A DNA stretch of 64,000 nucleotides, taken from contig JANUBW010000004.1 of NCBI GenBank assembly GCA_024809215.1, positions 575,937-639,936 on the forward strand, written 5' to 3'. The notes under the pieces were generated by a model. The model saw nothing but the letters and a program-made list of their open reading frames with translations, was not told the DNA's origin and did no database searches. The DNA is from Niastella sp. OAS944 (GTDB taxonomy: Bacteria > Bacteroidota > Bacteroidia > Chitinophagales > Chitinophagaceae). Each line of letters begins with the position of its first letter. Within the stretch, counting starts at the first letter, position 1. This document shows, in pieces, positions 1 through 8,277 of the stretch. Position numbers and translations under genes: made by a program.

Positions 1-203
1 AAAAGGATATCCAGATTATACTCCGATTCATCATCATAATAGGTTTTAAAATAAACTTCGGTAGTTTCATCTTCATATGTAAGATCAACCCCAACCAGTC
101 TTTGCCTTACTGTCATACCTTTAAATATAGGCTGAAAAGTCTCCATTATAATTTGGTGACTTGAATAGTAAATAATTCCTGTTGCTTTATAAGTTTCTAA
201 CAT
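1..203 (-). CDS. hypothetical protein, N-terminal part (cut by window edge)
   Basis: An open frame starts at an ATG at 203-201 and runs off the left edge (67 codons visible, beginning MLETYKATGIIYYSS). No signal peptide or known motif is visible. It lies 12 bp after the stop of the 96-aa gene in the same direction, so it is probably the last visible member of the immunity-like cluster downstream of the 2005-aa toxin. Its first codons are repeated in decayed form at 1308-1402, where a similar start reads MSETYKVIGIINYS. Function unknown. Confidence 0.5.
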   Translation of the reverse strand, partial: MLETYKATGIIYYSSHQIIMETFQPIFKGMTVRQRLVGVDLTYEDETTEVYFKTYYDDESEYNLDIL

Positions 204-215
204 TTTGGGTGCAGT

Positions 216-506
216 CTATATTAGGGCGTTTACTTTATTATTCCATTTTTCACACCTGGCTATTAGTCCGGGATTTATTTGATCAATGTATTTTTCAAAA
301 ACAGACTCTAATACATTGAACCGTTTCCCAATCCACAGGCCAACGTAATAACTTGCTTTCCCCTCAATATATGTAACTATTCTTGTAACATTCTTATTTC
401 CGTTTATATGATCAAGTATGTCGTCTTTGGTAATTTGAAACCCCTTTTCTACTAAAACGCCATTTAACTTTTCTATTATCAACCGGTGCAATCCTTTAGT
501 CTTCAT
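216..506 (-). CDS. small immunity-like protein (96 aa)
   Basis: A 96-aa soluble protein without signal peptide or membrane segment. Its N-terminus (helix followed by GFQIT at about residues 22-26) matches the same position in the two larger proteins encoded at 543-1238 and 1558-2229. I infer that all three belong to one divergent family and that this one is a short or C-terminally reduced member. It lies 36 bp downstream of the 231-aa gene in the same direction, in AT-rich DNA behind the polymorphic-toxin gene. An immunity role is inferred from position and paralogy only; the family is not one I can name. Confidence 0.6.
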   Translation of the reverse strand: MKTKGLHRLIIEKLNGVLVEKGFQITKDDILDHINGNKNVTRIVTYIEGKASYYVGLWIGKRFNVLESVFEKYIDQINPGLIARCEKWNNKVNALI

Positions 507-542
507 ACCTATTTTATATTAATAAGCAATACACTAATGAAG

Positions 543-1238
543 TTATATTCCGGGATCGACACTTTTAAGACGTTCATGTAACTTTTCCAGGACCGGCAGG
601 TATGGCTGGATATCACTTTCGGTTTTTGCAGCAGCCGCAAGGAATTGGTACACCTCAGCATATATGTTTTCATAGTCGGGATTGCCGGCCAATTTGGAAA
701 TAATGATCTTCCGTAAAAAGAAGTCTCCCGTAGATCCAAAGATCCGCCTCGAAATTTCATAATCGCTACCATGAAGAAGACTATCCATCACCTTTGGTTC
801 CTGCCATTTTTCCCTTGCAGGAAGAATTTTTTCTTTAATCATAAAGCTGTACAGATCGAAAAATTCCAAAACAGTTTCTTCCGTAGTAATTATTCCAAAC
901 TGGAAATTACTCCGCATTTTATTTTGATTTACTTCCAGCCATGCTACATCTTCAGGAACATAAAAGGTAATAAAATTGTTTTTTTTTATACCGAAAAGGC
1001 CGGTTTCCTCAATAAATTCCTCTAGCAATTCTTCAATCTTATTGATCCTTGTTAAACAGAATACGCTTGCCATAAGGTTATGTCCGGAAAATGTAACTGA
1101 TAATTTAACCCAGCCCCATTCATACTCTTTTTGGGCTTGTGATAACTTTTTATCCGTTATCTGAAACCCTAACCTTTCAACAAATGGCTTAAACTTTGAA
1201 TAAAATATTTTTTCTGCCTGGCTGCGACTCAGGATCAT
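543..1238 (-). CDS. immunity-like protein, paralogue 2 (231 aa)
   Basis: A 231-aa predicted cytoplasmic protein with no signal peptide. It shares an architecture with the 223-aa protein next to it. Both have an N-terminal helix ending in GF(Q/V)ITD at residues 22-29, an aromatic-rich middle, and a C-terminal segment with a hydrophobic lysine-flanked strand, a (N/D)P(D/E)Y(E/D)N motif, and a Y(L/I)P(V/L)L helix ending in a leucine-rich tail. The gene lies downstream of the 2005-aa toxin gene, separated from the first immunity candidate by a strong hairpin and a decayed repeat. It is probably an accessory immunity gene kept after a change of toxin tip. No Shine-Dalgarno is visible. The function is inferred, not recognised. 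Confidence 0.65.
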   Translation of the reverse strand: MILSRSQAEKIFYSKFKPFVERLGFQITDKKLSQAQKEYEWGWVKLSVTFSGHNLMASVFCLTRINKIEELLEEFIEETGLFGIKKNNFITFYVPEDVAWLEVNQNKMRSNFQFGIITTEETVLEFFDLYSFMIKEKILPAREKWQEPKVMDSLLHGSDYEISRRIFGSTGDFFLRKIIISKLAGNPDYENIYAEVYQFLAAAAKTESDIQPYLPVLEKLHERLKSVDPGI

Positions 1239-1307
1239 ATTATAACATTTTATGATAAAACAATACCGCGCAAATTAAAACTTTGATCAATTCCTAACAC
1301 CCTATGC

Positions 1308-1402
1308 GATTTGAATAGTTAATAATTCCTATTACCTTATAAGTTTCTGACATTTTGGGTGCAGTCTATTATTTGAACTTTTGCTTTATTATTCCATTTT
1401 TA
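1308..1402 (-). pseudogene. decayed duplicate of a gene-end/gene-start junction
   Basis: About 90 bp here match 161-258 at roughly 80% by eye. The copy contains both the end of a gene like the 96-aa one (frame reading KWNNKAK) and the start of a gene like the partial one at the left edge (frame reading MSETYKVIGIINYS), in the same order and spacing. Neither frame continues. Sequences outside the match differ. I read it as a recombination scar of a lost immunity pair. The surrounding gap 1239-1557 otherwise holds only a short open tail (stop at 1389) and the hairpin at 1476-1523. Confidence 0.6.
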
Positions 1403-1475
1403 GCAAATACTCTTTTAAATTAAAATCAGGATTAGGATTTCGTTGTATTCCCTTGTTACCACTTGTTGAGATAGT

Positions 1476-1523
1476 AAAACTAATAACCCTTCAAGCCTGA
1501 TGAGTTGAAGGGTTATTAGTTTT
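1476..1523. terminator. strong hairpin, probable terminator of the toxin operon
   Basis: A perfect 19-bp stem, AAAACTAATAACCCTTCAA (1476-1494) with its complement at 1505-1523, and a 10-nt loop. It starts 35 bp beyond the stop codon of the first immunity gene (1558). The A/T-rich stem base gives a T-run on either strand, so it could end transcription in both directions. It separates the toxin operon from the older immunity-like genes to its left. Confidence 0.7.
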
Positions 1524-1557
1524 AACAGGAGGTTAAACAGCCGCGCTGTTCGAAAAA

Positions 1558-2229
1558 TCAACTAACTCCCTGCTTTAACTTTTCCGCCAACTCATAATAA
1601 GCATTAAGAAGTGGAATATATTTTCCATCTTCAAGGTGTTTAATTGATTCAAATTTTTGCCTTACATATTCCGCATAGTTATCGTATTCCGGATCGCTAC
1701 ACCATTTTAGCACAATCATCTTCTTCATCTGACACTCACCGCCTATATGATAAGTTAATTCTTTTTCAGGCAGTTGTTTAATAAAATCATTTAAAGCTTC
1801 TAAACTACCATATTTATCAAAAAAAGGAAAGGCGATATGAGTACAGTATTGCATTACCGCTTCTGCATGCAAGGCAACATCAGCCTCGGAATCGATCTCA
1901 ACCGATAAAACCTGCTGGCTGTATTTTTGTTCAAAATCCGAGTTATGATAAAACCGAAGCGTATATGTGGACTTCGTTAAACCATACTTATCAAGTATGT
2001 CTTTTAAATAATTTTCAATTACGTCAAACCAGATTGTCATAGAAAATGCTTCAAAAGCAATTCCTTTTCCTTTTCTTAATCTGTTGCTAATGCATCGATA
2101 CCTGAGATCATTGACCTCTTTAATAACCTCGTATCCCAGGTTTCCCAAATCCGTTATAACAAAACCATGCAATTCAAAATATGGCCCAAGGTATTTTTTT
2201 AAATATTGATTTACCTCTTTAGTTGTCAT
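1558..2229 (-). CDS. probable cognate immunity protein (223 aa)
   Basis: A 223-aa predicted cytoplasmic protein without signal peptide. The start lies 4 bp after the stop codon of the 2005-aa toxin gene, so translation is probably coupled and this is the best candidate for the antidote to its C-terminal nuclease tip. The architecture is shared with the 231-aa protein at 543-1238: GFVITD at residues 22-27, DPEYDN in the C-terminal third, then YIPLL and a leucine-rich helix. The DNA is visibly richer in A/T than the upstream operon, as is usual for exchangeable toxin/immunity ends. A cytoplasmic location fits a DNA- or RNA-cutting toxin. I cannot assign it to a named immunity family. Confidence 0.7.
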   Translation of the reverse strand: MTTKEVNQYLKKYLGPYFELHGFVITDLGNLGYEVIKEVNDLRYRCISNRLRKGKGIAFEAFSMTIWFDVIENYLKDILDKYGLTKSTYTLRFYHNSDFEQKYSQQVLSVEIDSEADVALHAEAVMQYCTHIAFPFFDKYGSLEALNDFIKQLPEKELTYHIGGECQMKKMIVLKWCSDPEYDNYAEYVRQKFESIKHLEDGKYIPLLNAYYELAEKLKQGVS

Positions 2230-2233
2230 GCTT

Positions 2234-5200
2234 TTATTTTTTTATTCCACCACTTATATATGCTCCATTTCCATTACCCCTTATTTCTATAAATTTCACC
2301 TGTTTTATTTCTGCTGATTTCTCAAGGGCAGCTGGCAGTAAGGTATTATAAACATCCCTGGTTTTGTCTACACTTCTCACACTCAGTTTTTCGCCGATAG
2401 CAGCTTTTGCAGCTTCTTGACCATCAGTAAGTGGTGTACCATCACTTAGTTTAATTTCCCCTATTACCATATCCTCAATTATAGCATTACCTCTGGCATC
2501 TTCACCATACTTCACAAATACCAGATCGGCAATAAAATATTTACCTGCTTCATTACAAGGCACTTTATAACCTGGAACACAAAAATGAACCTGCGAAAGT
2601 ATCTTTCTATCTTTCAGATCGGTTATCGCCCCTCTCAAATCAGTCCAGATTGTCCTATCATTGCTTCTTACCAATTGGATTACATGATCTTCAAATAACT
2701 TTCCATCCTCTGTTACAGCTTTGAAGAACTCCGATTTACCCCATTTTTCCCATCTATCCTTGTTAGCTAAACCGGCAAATCGCTCTTCCTGACGGCTTAA
2801 AGCTGACCGCGGATCAGCCTTTATGTCCCTATAAATCGAAAGGTCACGTGGGTTTTCTCCTAAAAGCTCCGACAGGTTTTTCGCCCTGCTACCGCTAAGA
2901 TCTGCCGCTAAACTCTCTTCAATGCCAAAGTTTTTGATCTCTTGCATGAACACCCGCGCTTCGTCGACACCAGCAGCACCCTTTGCCTCAAACTTCTGCA
3001 AAATACTTTTAAAAAACTGATTGTTATAGAGGTTATCGGAAATATTCAACTCGTTCCTTATAACCCCAATGGCCTCTCGTATATTTTGAGGATTGTCGGG
3101 AATTGCGCGCACCTTTTCTATCGCTTTACCAAGCGGTCCCTTCTCCGTTGTTTTTGCGAACACAAACGCTCCCTGGGAACCTCCCTCCAATGCCATCTCA
3201 AGACGCACCTCGGGATTAAACTTTATACCTAATATATTTGCCCAGTTAAATACCCCTTCATCCTTAAAGATCCCCTTGATGTCATCCCAGTATAACACCA
3301 CAAACTCGCCGTATGTACCTAACTGTTTTAATTTCAGTACACCGCCTTCCTTTACTGTTTGAAGGGTGATCTTGGTTTTATCGTAAAACTTGTCAAGCTT
3401 TTGTATAACCGAACTTACTTTCTGTTCAACCTGGGCCAGCCTACCGGCGGTTACGCCATACCCAAGGTTTTTTAGCGTCTGGTATAGATTTGTTGTCTTC
3501 TTATCAAATTCACTACCCTCTATTATAACCAGGGCAGGTTCGGTTTTTCTTAAATTGGAAACCTCTTCATAAGCCTGAACAAAATTATCTGCATTGTGCT
3601 GTAACCCCGCCATGGCGGTGCCTATATCTGCCACTGCGGTAATAGCCATGAGCGAATAATAGGCCGTCAAAAAATACTGCCCCGCCACCGACTTTAACAA
3701 TTCTGCTTTTATATGCGACTCACTAACCAAAAGATCACCTGCAACAAAAACCGCACTGGCCGCCTGCATCACTTTTCCAACCTTGGTCGCCGCAGTCCAC
3801 GTACCAAGACTAAGAACCGTTAATCCAACATCAACCACACGTTTTCCAAATTGAGCCAGGCCACGTGTTTCGTTTGTACGCCACAACCAGTCGAGTGCAA
3901 CCGCAGGCACTACCATCATCATTTGATTTTCCAACGGCTTAATAGTGTTGGAAGGCCCTTCCCCTAATATAAGCAACACAGGCATCAGGGGATCGTACTC
4001 TACCCGTAAATTATCTTTTTGTAAACCACCGGCGGGAATCGTTTTACTCTCTATAATTGACTTTATATAACTCAACAGGTCCTGATCCTTAACCGTCTTC
4101 GTTGTCACCAACACTTTACCTGTAGAAAGCAGCTCTGCCTGGAATGACGGATAATTTGTAAAGAATTCCGTTTTCCAAAAATAAACCCTGTTTTGGCTGG
4201 CAAGTTGTTCCAATGTAACAGGCTTCTCTTCCAGCTTCTTCTTATAGAACTCTATTAAAAGTGTAAACAGCCGGTCAAAGTTATTCTCGCCCATTCCCCT
4301 GTTATCAATACGTTTGATCAGGTTCATCAGTAACGAGTTCTTTAACAATCCATCGAGCAATGCCGCTCTGTCGTTTTCAGGCGTATTCTCAATAAGTGAA
4401 AGCGCAAACTCTTCCAAACCAAAGCCAATTTCGAACCCAAGCGACTCCAGCATATAGGCCCAGCAATTTCCAGACCCGGACATATTATCCTTAACAAGCG
4501 TATTAAGCACTGTTAACCTATCCTCAACCAGCCAGGCGCGTGTATACTCACTTAAAGACTTAAACTGAACATACTTTTTCCAGTAATACTTCACTAACAA
4601 TTCAGGGTTGGTGACCTTGGCAGCATCAGTGCCAGATTCCCTTAACATATCCCAGAATCCCTTTAAGTAATCCAGGTAATCAAGATATGCCTTATCGCCC
4701 CCTGTTGCCTTCGCCAGGTTTACTTCTCCTTCTTTCAGCTGATTATACAGGCCGCTTCCAATTAAATCAATGTACAAGCCGATGTTCGCTACGATCTTAT
4801 TTCTAAGTGCAGTGTTAGTTTCAGAAGTATGCGTTTCTACAAATCCAATGGCCTCTGGAGATTTCCATGAAGTCACGTCATCACGCAAATCTTTCAGCAA
4901 CAACTCGTACGTGCCTGTACATGGAATTGGCAATGACATGTTAAGAGCCGTTGCCTCGGGTTGATTTTTGACAGCAGGCAAATAGATCGTTCCATTTTTA
5001 CTGTCATTTGCCATTCCCGTTGCCGCACCATCATATGCAATAGGCACCACACTTTTCAATACTTTGCCAAAATCATCAGGGTGCTGTAACAACACCAACG
5101 CTTTATACTGCTGATCTTTTACCAGGCCACTATAATTAAATACAAACCTGTCGAGATCTTTATCGGCTTTTGATGTCTGGTACTTCTCAATCTTGTCTTT

Positions 5201-8200
5201 ACTTGAATAATGACAGAATACCTGATCCTTTTTGGTAAGTAACTGTCCATACTTAACATCGTCTAATGTAAATTCAAGCAGGCAACCTACAGGATAAGCT
5301 TGCGGCCCATCTTTATCGCACATTTTAAACCGCAGGTTTTTAAGTGCTGAACCTGCTTTAAACACAACCAACTTACCACCCGGCGACATAAACGTTCTTT
5401 CATTCGATGCCGGCTGATAATACAGGCCAGTACCCAGCGTGAATGCCGACTCATCGCTCATCGTTTTTACATACTGACTCAACTGCGCATCCGCATCCTT
5501 CTCAAACAACCCGATCACCAAACCCGGCTTATACATCAAATCCCACTGATGTTTGGCAAAACGATTGCCCGCAGGGTAATCCATAACGTTCGATGGGAGT
5601 TCGCCCTGCTTGAAACCATAGTTATTATCAAACACGTGTTTCAGGCTAAATAATCCATGTCCTATTTCATGGGCTGCCACCTTTCCATCGGTACCCGTAA
5701 ACAGGTAACCGAATTGTTTGCCCCTTGGCATATCTCCGGCCAGGGTACTGGAACTATCGCTGCCGCTCAATACAAACAAATAAACCGCATCCTGCTGAAC
5801 CGTACGTGCACTGCTATACGCACTGTTCAACGCTTTCATTTCATCGGTCAACGTCGATAACCAGCCACTGCCCGATACCGCCAGCTTATCATCTTTATGT
5901 ATATCCCAGCTCTTGTCATCGAACGACTTATCCTGCGTTACCTGGAATGTGATACCTACGGGTTTATATATTTCATTGAGCTTCGTGCTTATTGCATCCT
6001 TATTGACCGGCGCCCCGTTTACAGGAACAAGCACCACCTTAAAGGTTCGCGCTGGATATGCAGCTATAAACAGTTTACCCAGCGGCAGGAACTTGCCATC
6101 ACCCTGCGGGTATAGTGCATATAACTCCTGTGCATCACCAGCCGGGCCACCCACGATCTTTATCTCCCAGGTACTATTGGAAAGCTTCTTACTCTCGTAC
6201 CGCGTTCCTTTACCTGTTACAAAACGAATACTGTCGGCTACAATGCTGTTATCCTTTATGTCCACCACCGCTTTTACAACGTCGGTCTGCGCTTCAACAA
6301 TAGCTTTACTGTTTACATAATAATCCCCATTCAGCTTTTCATACTCTTCGTAGAACAGATTACTACGACTGTATACCGGCTGGTACTCATCGAACGCATA
6401 CAACTGGTTCTCATGCGGCAGAAACTTAACAACCGCCTTTTCACTTTGTAAAGAGTTTAACTGCGCGGCCGTCATATTCATTGGCTCGCTCGATGCAACT
6501 TTCGAAACATGACCATCTTTATCTACACCATAAACAGTACCGCTCTTATCTTTAATAGTAGCCGGCAACTCTTCTACCTTCACCTGTTTTGTTGTACCAT
6601 CACTACCGGTAATCGTTAACGTAGCGCCTCCACCAGGCACCGAATTCCCTGCACTATCTACTGTTTTGTTCAATTCAACGTCGATATTACGGGCATCGGG
6701 TATCACCATATCAACATAATAGCCCGCGGTATCTATTCCTTTAACCACTATTCCAACTCCGCCGCCACCATCTATTACTTCATCAAGATTTTTTATCTGC
6801 GACTCTTTAGCATCGTAGGTTGTTTCTATAACACCACCGATCAACTGCTTATCGGTGTTTACGGTAATACCGCTGAACTTCACCTTTACCCGGCTTTGGC
6901 CCAGGAAGGGAACGGTTACATAACCGGCGCCGGTAAAGGCGCTTTGCCCGCTTACCTGTAATAATTTTACCGGGAAATCGCCCGCCGTAATCACATCGCC
7001 GGTAAGCAGGGTTTGAATGGGTGTACGATTCTTAATATTCTCCTCTGCTACCAGCAATCCGCAATCGGTATTCACGGCACTATCGGCAGCGGCGATCTCC
7101 AGCGTTTTAATATCGCTGTAGGTATACGTAATGCCATTATCGCAGGTGCCGCCTACACGGTATTCATAGGATTTGCCTTTCTTCAGATCGTACAACATCA
7201 TACGGTTAGCCGTGGTAGCTGAGTTGTACCAGGTTGAACCGTTCTGCCCCTTTTCGCGATAGTCTACCGTAAAACTGGTTTGATTGGGATTGGCAGCCCA
7301 GGTAATGGTTGCCCGCCCGGAACTTAATTCGTGCTGTACGTTTAACGGCGGTGCACAATCGCTCTGGCAGTTAAACCAATAAATTTCACTGTACCCGTTG
7401 TTACGCCAGGCATCGGAACCCGATGAGCCATCGGTTTGCTGCGCACGTACCCGCCAGGCATACTTATGGCCCGATAACAACAATGGTTCACCGGGGCCAT
7501 ACAACAATGTAGTTGCCTGCGTAACGGTCCTGTACAGCGGCTGGGCGGAACCAAATGCCGCTTCAGGCGCCAGGCCATTGTCCCATATTTCTACAAGTGT
7601 AAATTCATATTCGGTATTGAATGCACTGGTTGGACTGTTATAATTTCGAGGTGTCCATTGAAAGATGATATTTTGCGGATCTTTATAAACAATATTTTCA
7701 GTCTTCCTGGGCAAATTCAGTAATGGCGGATCGCTCAAACTTATCCAGGCCATGGCACAACTGCTGCGACCAACAATCTGGCCGGAGTTAACCTCTACAG
7801 CTTCAAAACAAAATTGATAGAACCCTTCGGGCAACTTTCCGCTTTGCACATACTGTGCACGGGTAATGCCCTCGAATATAAGATTGTCGGCATTGAAATA
7901 AGGCGCCAGGTCGCCCAGCGTGATGCGGGTGGGAACACCGCCATCGAGGCTGATAGCCGGATAATATACATTATCCCGGCTAATGAGTTTGGCCGCCTGC
8001 CCCTGTATGCTCATGCGTAAACGCACCTGCAATGTGGGCTTGTTTAAATCGGTATTGGTAAGCAACAGCACCAGTTTTTCGTTGGTACCATTGTAATAGT
8101 CACTTACATTTAAAGTGTACGGCGGCAACAATTGCGGAACTATCTGTACCGGGTATTGTTGTGCACCTGCCAAATTCCCGAGCAATAAACAGGCAGTTAA

Positions 8201-8251
8201 GATCAATAACCTGCTTATGGTTTTCTTATATAGGGTAACTATCATTATCAT
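2234..8251 (-). CDS. exported polymorphic toxin: FN3, metalloprotease motif, C-terminal PD-(D/E)xK-like nuclease (2005 aa)
   Basis: Visible parts in order: a signal peptide (residues 1 to about 30, ending near GAQQ; a second Met at 3 is possible); an N-terminal beta-rich domain; two fibronectin-III-like domains (about 190-390); a long beta-rich stalk; a zinc-protease motif AHEIGHGLFSLKH near residue 860 (HExxH plus a distal His); a hydrophobic helical segment around 1440-1560, of the kind that precedes toxin tips; and a C-terminal domain from about 1840 with IADLVF, about 20 residues later GEIKLS, then a Gln helix. The last pattern fits a PD-(D/E)xK nuclease core (D...ExK...Q). The protease motif may serve self-release of the tip; that is inference. 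The gene closes a same-strand operon of exported proteins, and an immunity candidate starts 4 bp downstream. The length is typical of Bacteroidota polymorphic toxins. Confidence 0.75.
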   Translation of the reverse strand: MIMIVTLYKKTISRLLILTACLLLGNLAGAQQYPVQIVPQLLPPYTLNVSDYYNGTNEKLVLLLTNTDLNKPTLQVRLRMSIQGQAAKLISRDNVYYPAISLDGGVPTRITLGDLAPYFNADNLIFEGITRAQYVQSGKLPEGFYQFCFEAVEVNSGQIVGRSSCAMAWISLSDPPLLNLPRKTENIVYKDPQNIIFQWTPRNYNSPTSAFNTEYEFTLVEIWDNGLAPEAAFGSAQPLYRTVTQATTLLYGPGEPLLLSGHKYAWRVRAQQTDGSSGSDAWRNNGYSEIYWFNCQSDCAPPLNVQHELSSGRATITWAANPNQTSFTVDYREKGQNGSTWYNSATTANRMMLYDLKKGKSYEYRVGGTCDNGITYTYSDIKTLEIAAADSAVNTDCGLLVAEENIKNRTPIQTLLTGDVITAGDFPVKLLQVSGQSAFTGAGYVTVPFLGQSRVKVKFSGITVNTDKQLIGGVIETTYDAKESQIKNLDEVIDGGGGVGIVVKGIDTAGYYVDMVIPDARNIDVELNKTVDSAGNSVPGGGATLTITGSDGTTKQVKVEELPATIKDKSGTVYGVDKDGHVSKVASSEPMNMTAAQLNSLQSEKAVVKFLPHENQLYAFDEYQPVYSRSNLFYEEYEKLNGDYYVNSKAIVEAQTDVVKAVVDIKDNSIVADSIRFVTGKGTRYESKKLSNSTWEIKIVGGPAGDAQELYALYPQGDGKFLPLGKLFIAAYPARTFKVVLVPVNGAPVNKDAISTKLNEIYKPVGITFQVTQDKSFDDKSWDIHKDDKLAVSGSGWLSTLTDEMKALNSAYSSARTVQQDAVYLFVLSGSDSSSTLAGDMPRGKQFGYLFTGTDGKVAAHEIGHGLFSLKHVFDNNYGFKQGELPSNVMDYPAGNRFAKHQWDLMYKPGLVIGLFEKDADAQLSQYVKTMSDESAFTLGTGLYYQPASNERTFMSPGGKLVVFKAGSALKNLRFKMCDKDGPQAYPVGCLLEFTLDDVKYGQLLTKKDQVFCHYSSKDKIEKYQTSKADKDLDRFVFNYSGLVKDQQYKALVLLQHPDDFGKVLKSVVPIAYDGAATGMANDSKNGTIYLPAVKNQPEATALNMSLPIPCTGTYELLLKDLRDDVTSWKSPEAIGFVETHTSETNTALRNKIVANIGLYIDLIGSGLYNQLKEGEVNLAKATGGDKAYLDYLDYLKGFWDMLRESGTDAAKVTNPELLVKYYWKKYVQFKSLSEYTRAWLVEDRLTVLNTLVKDNMSGSGNCWAYMLESLGFEIGFGLEEFALSLIENTPENDRAALLDGLLKNSLLMNLIKRIDNRGMGENNFDRLFTLLIEFYKKKLEEKPVTLEQLASQNRVYFWKTEFFTNYPSFQAELLSTGKVLVTTKTVKDQDLLSYIKSIIESKTIPAGGLQKDNLRVEYDPLMPVLLILGEGPSNTIKPLENQMMMVVPAVALDWLWRTNETRGLAQFGKRVVDVGLTVLSLGTWTAATKVGKVMQAASAVFVAGDLLVSESHIKAELLKSVAGQYFLTAYYSLMAITAVADIGTAMAGLQHNADNFVQAYEEVSNLRKTEPALVIIEGSEFDKKTTNLYQTLKNLGYGVTAGRLAQVEQKVSSVIQKLDKFYDKTKITLQTVKEGGVLKLKQLGTYGEFVVLYWDDIKGIFKDEGVFNWANILGIKFNPEVRLEMALEGGSQGAFVFAKTTEKGPLGKAIEKVRAIPDNPQNIREAIGVIRNELNISDNLYNNQFFKSILQKFEAKGAAGVDEARVFMQEIKNFGIEESLAADLSGSRAKNLSELLGENPRDLSIYRDIKADPRSALSRQEERFAGLANKDRWEKWGKSEFFKAVTEDGKLFEDHVIQLVRSNDRTIWTDLRGAITDLKDRKILSQVHFCVPGYKVPCNEAGKYFIADLVFVKYGEDARGNAIIEDMVIGEIKLSDGTPLTDGQEAAKAAIGEKLSVRSVDKTRDVYNTLLPAALEKSAEIKQVKFIEIRGNGNGAYISGGIKK

Positions 8252-8277
8252 TTAAGCTTTTGAGCTGAGCCTTTTTA

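Noticed and set aside
509..772. 87-codon minus-strand frame overlapping the 231-aa gene
   Set aside because: Out-of-frame shadow of the 231-aa protein, with Ser/Arg/Cys-rich translation.
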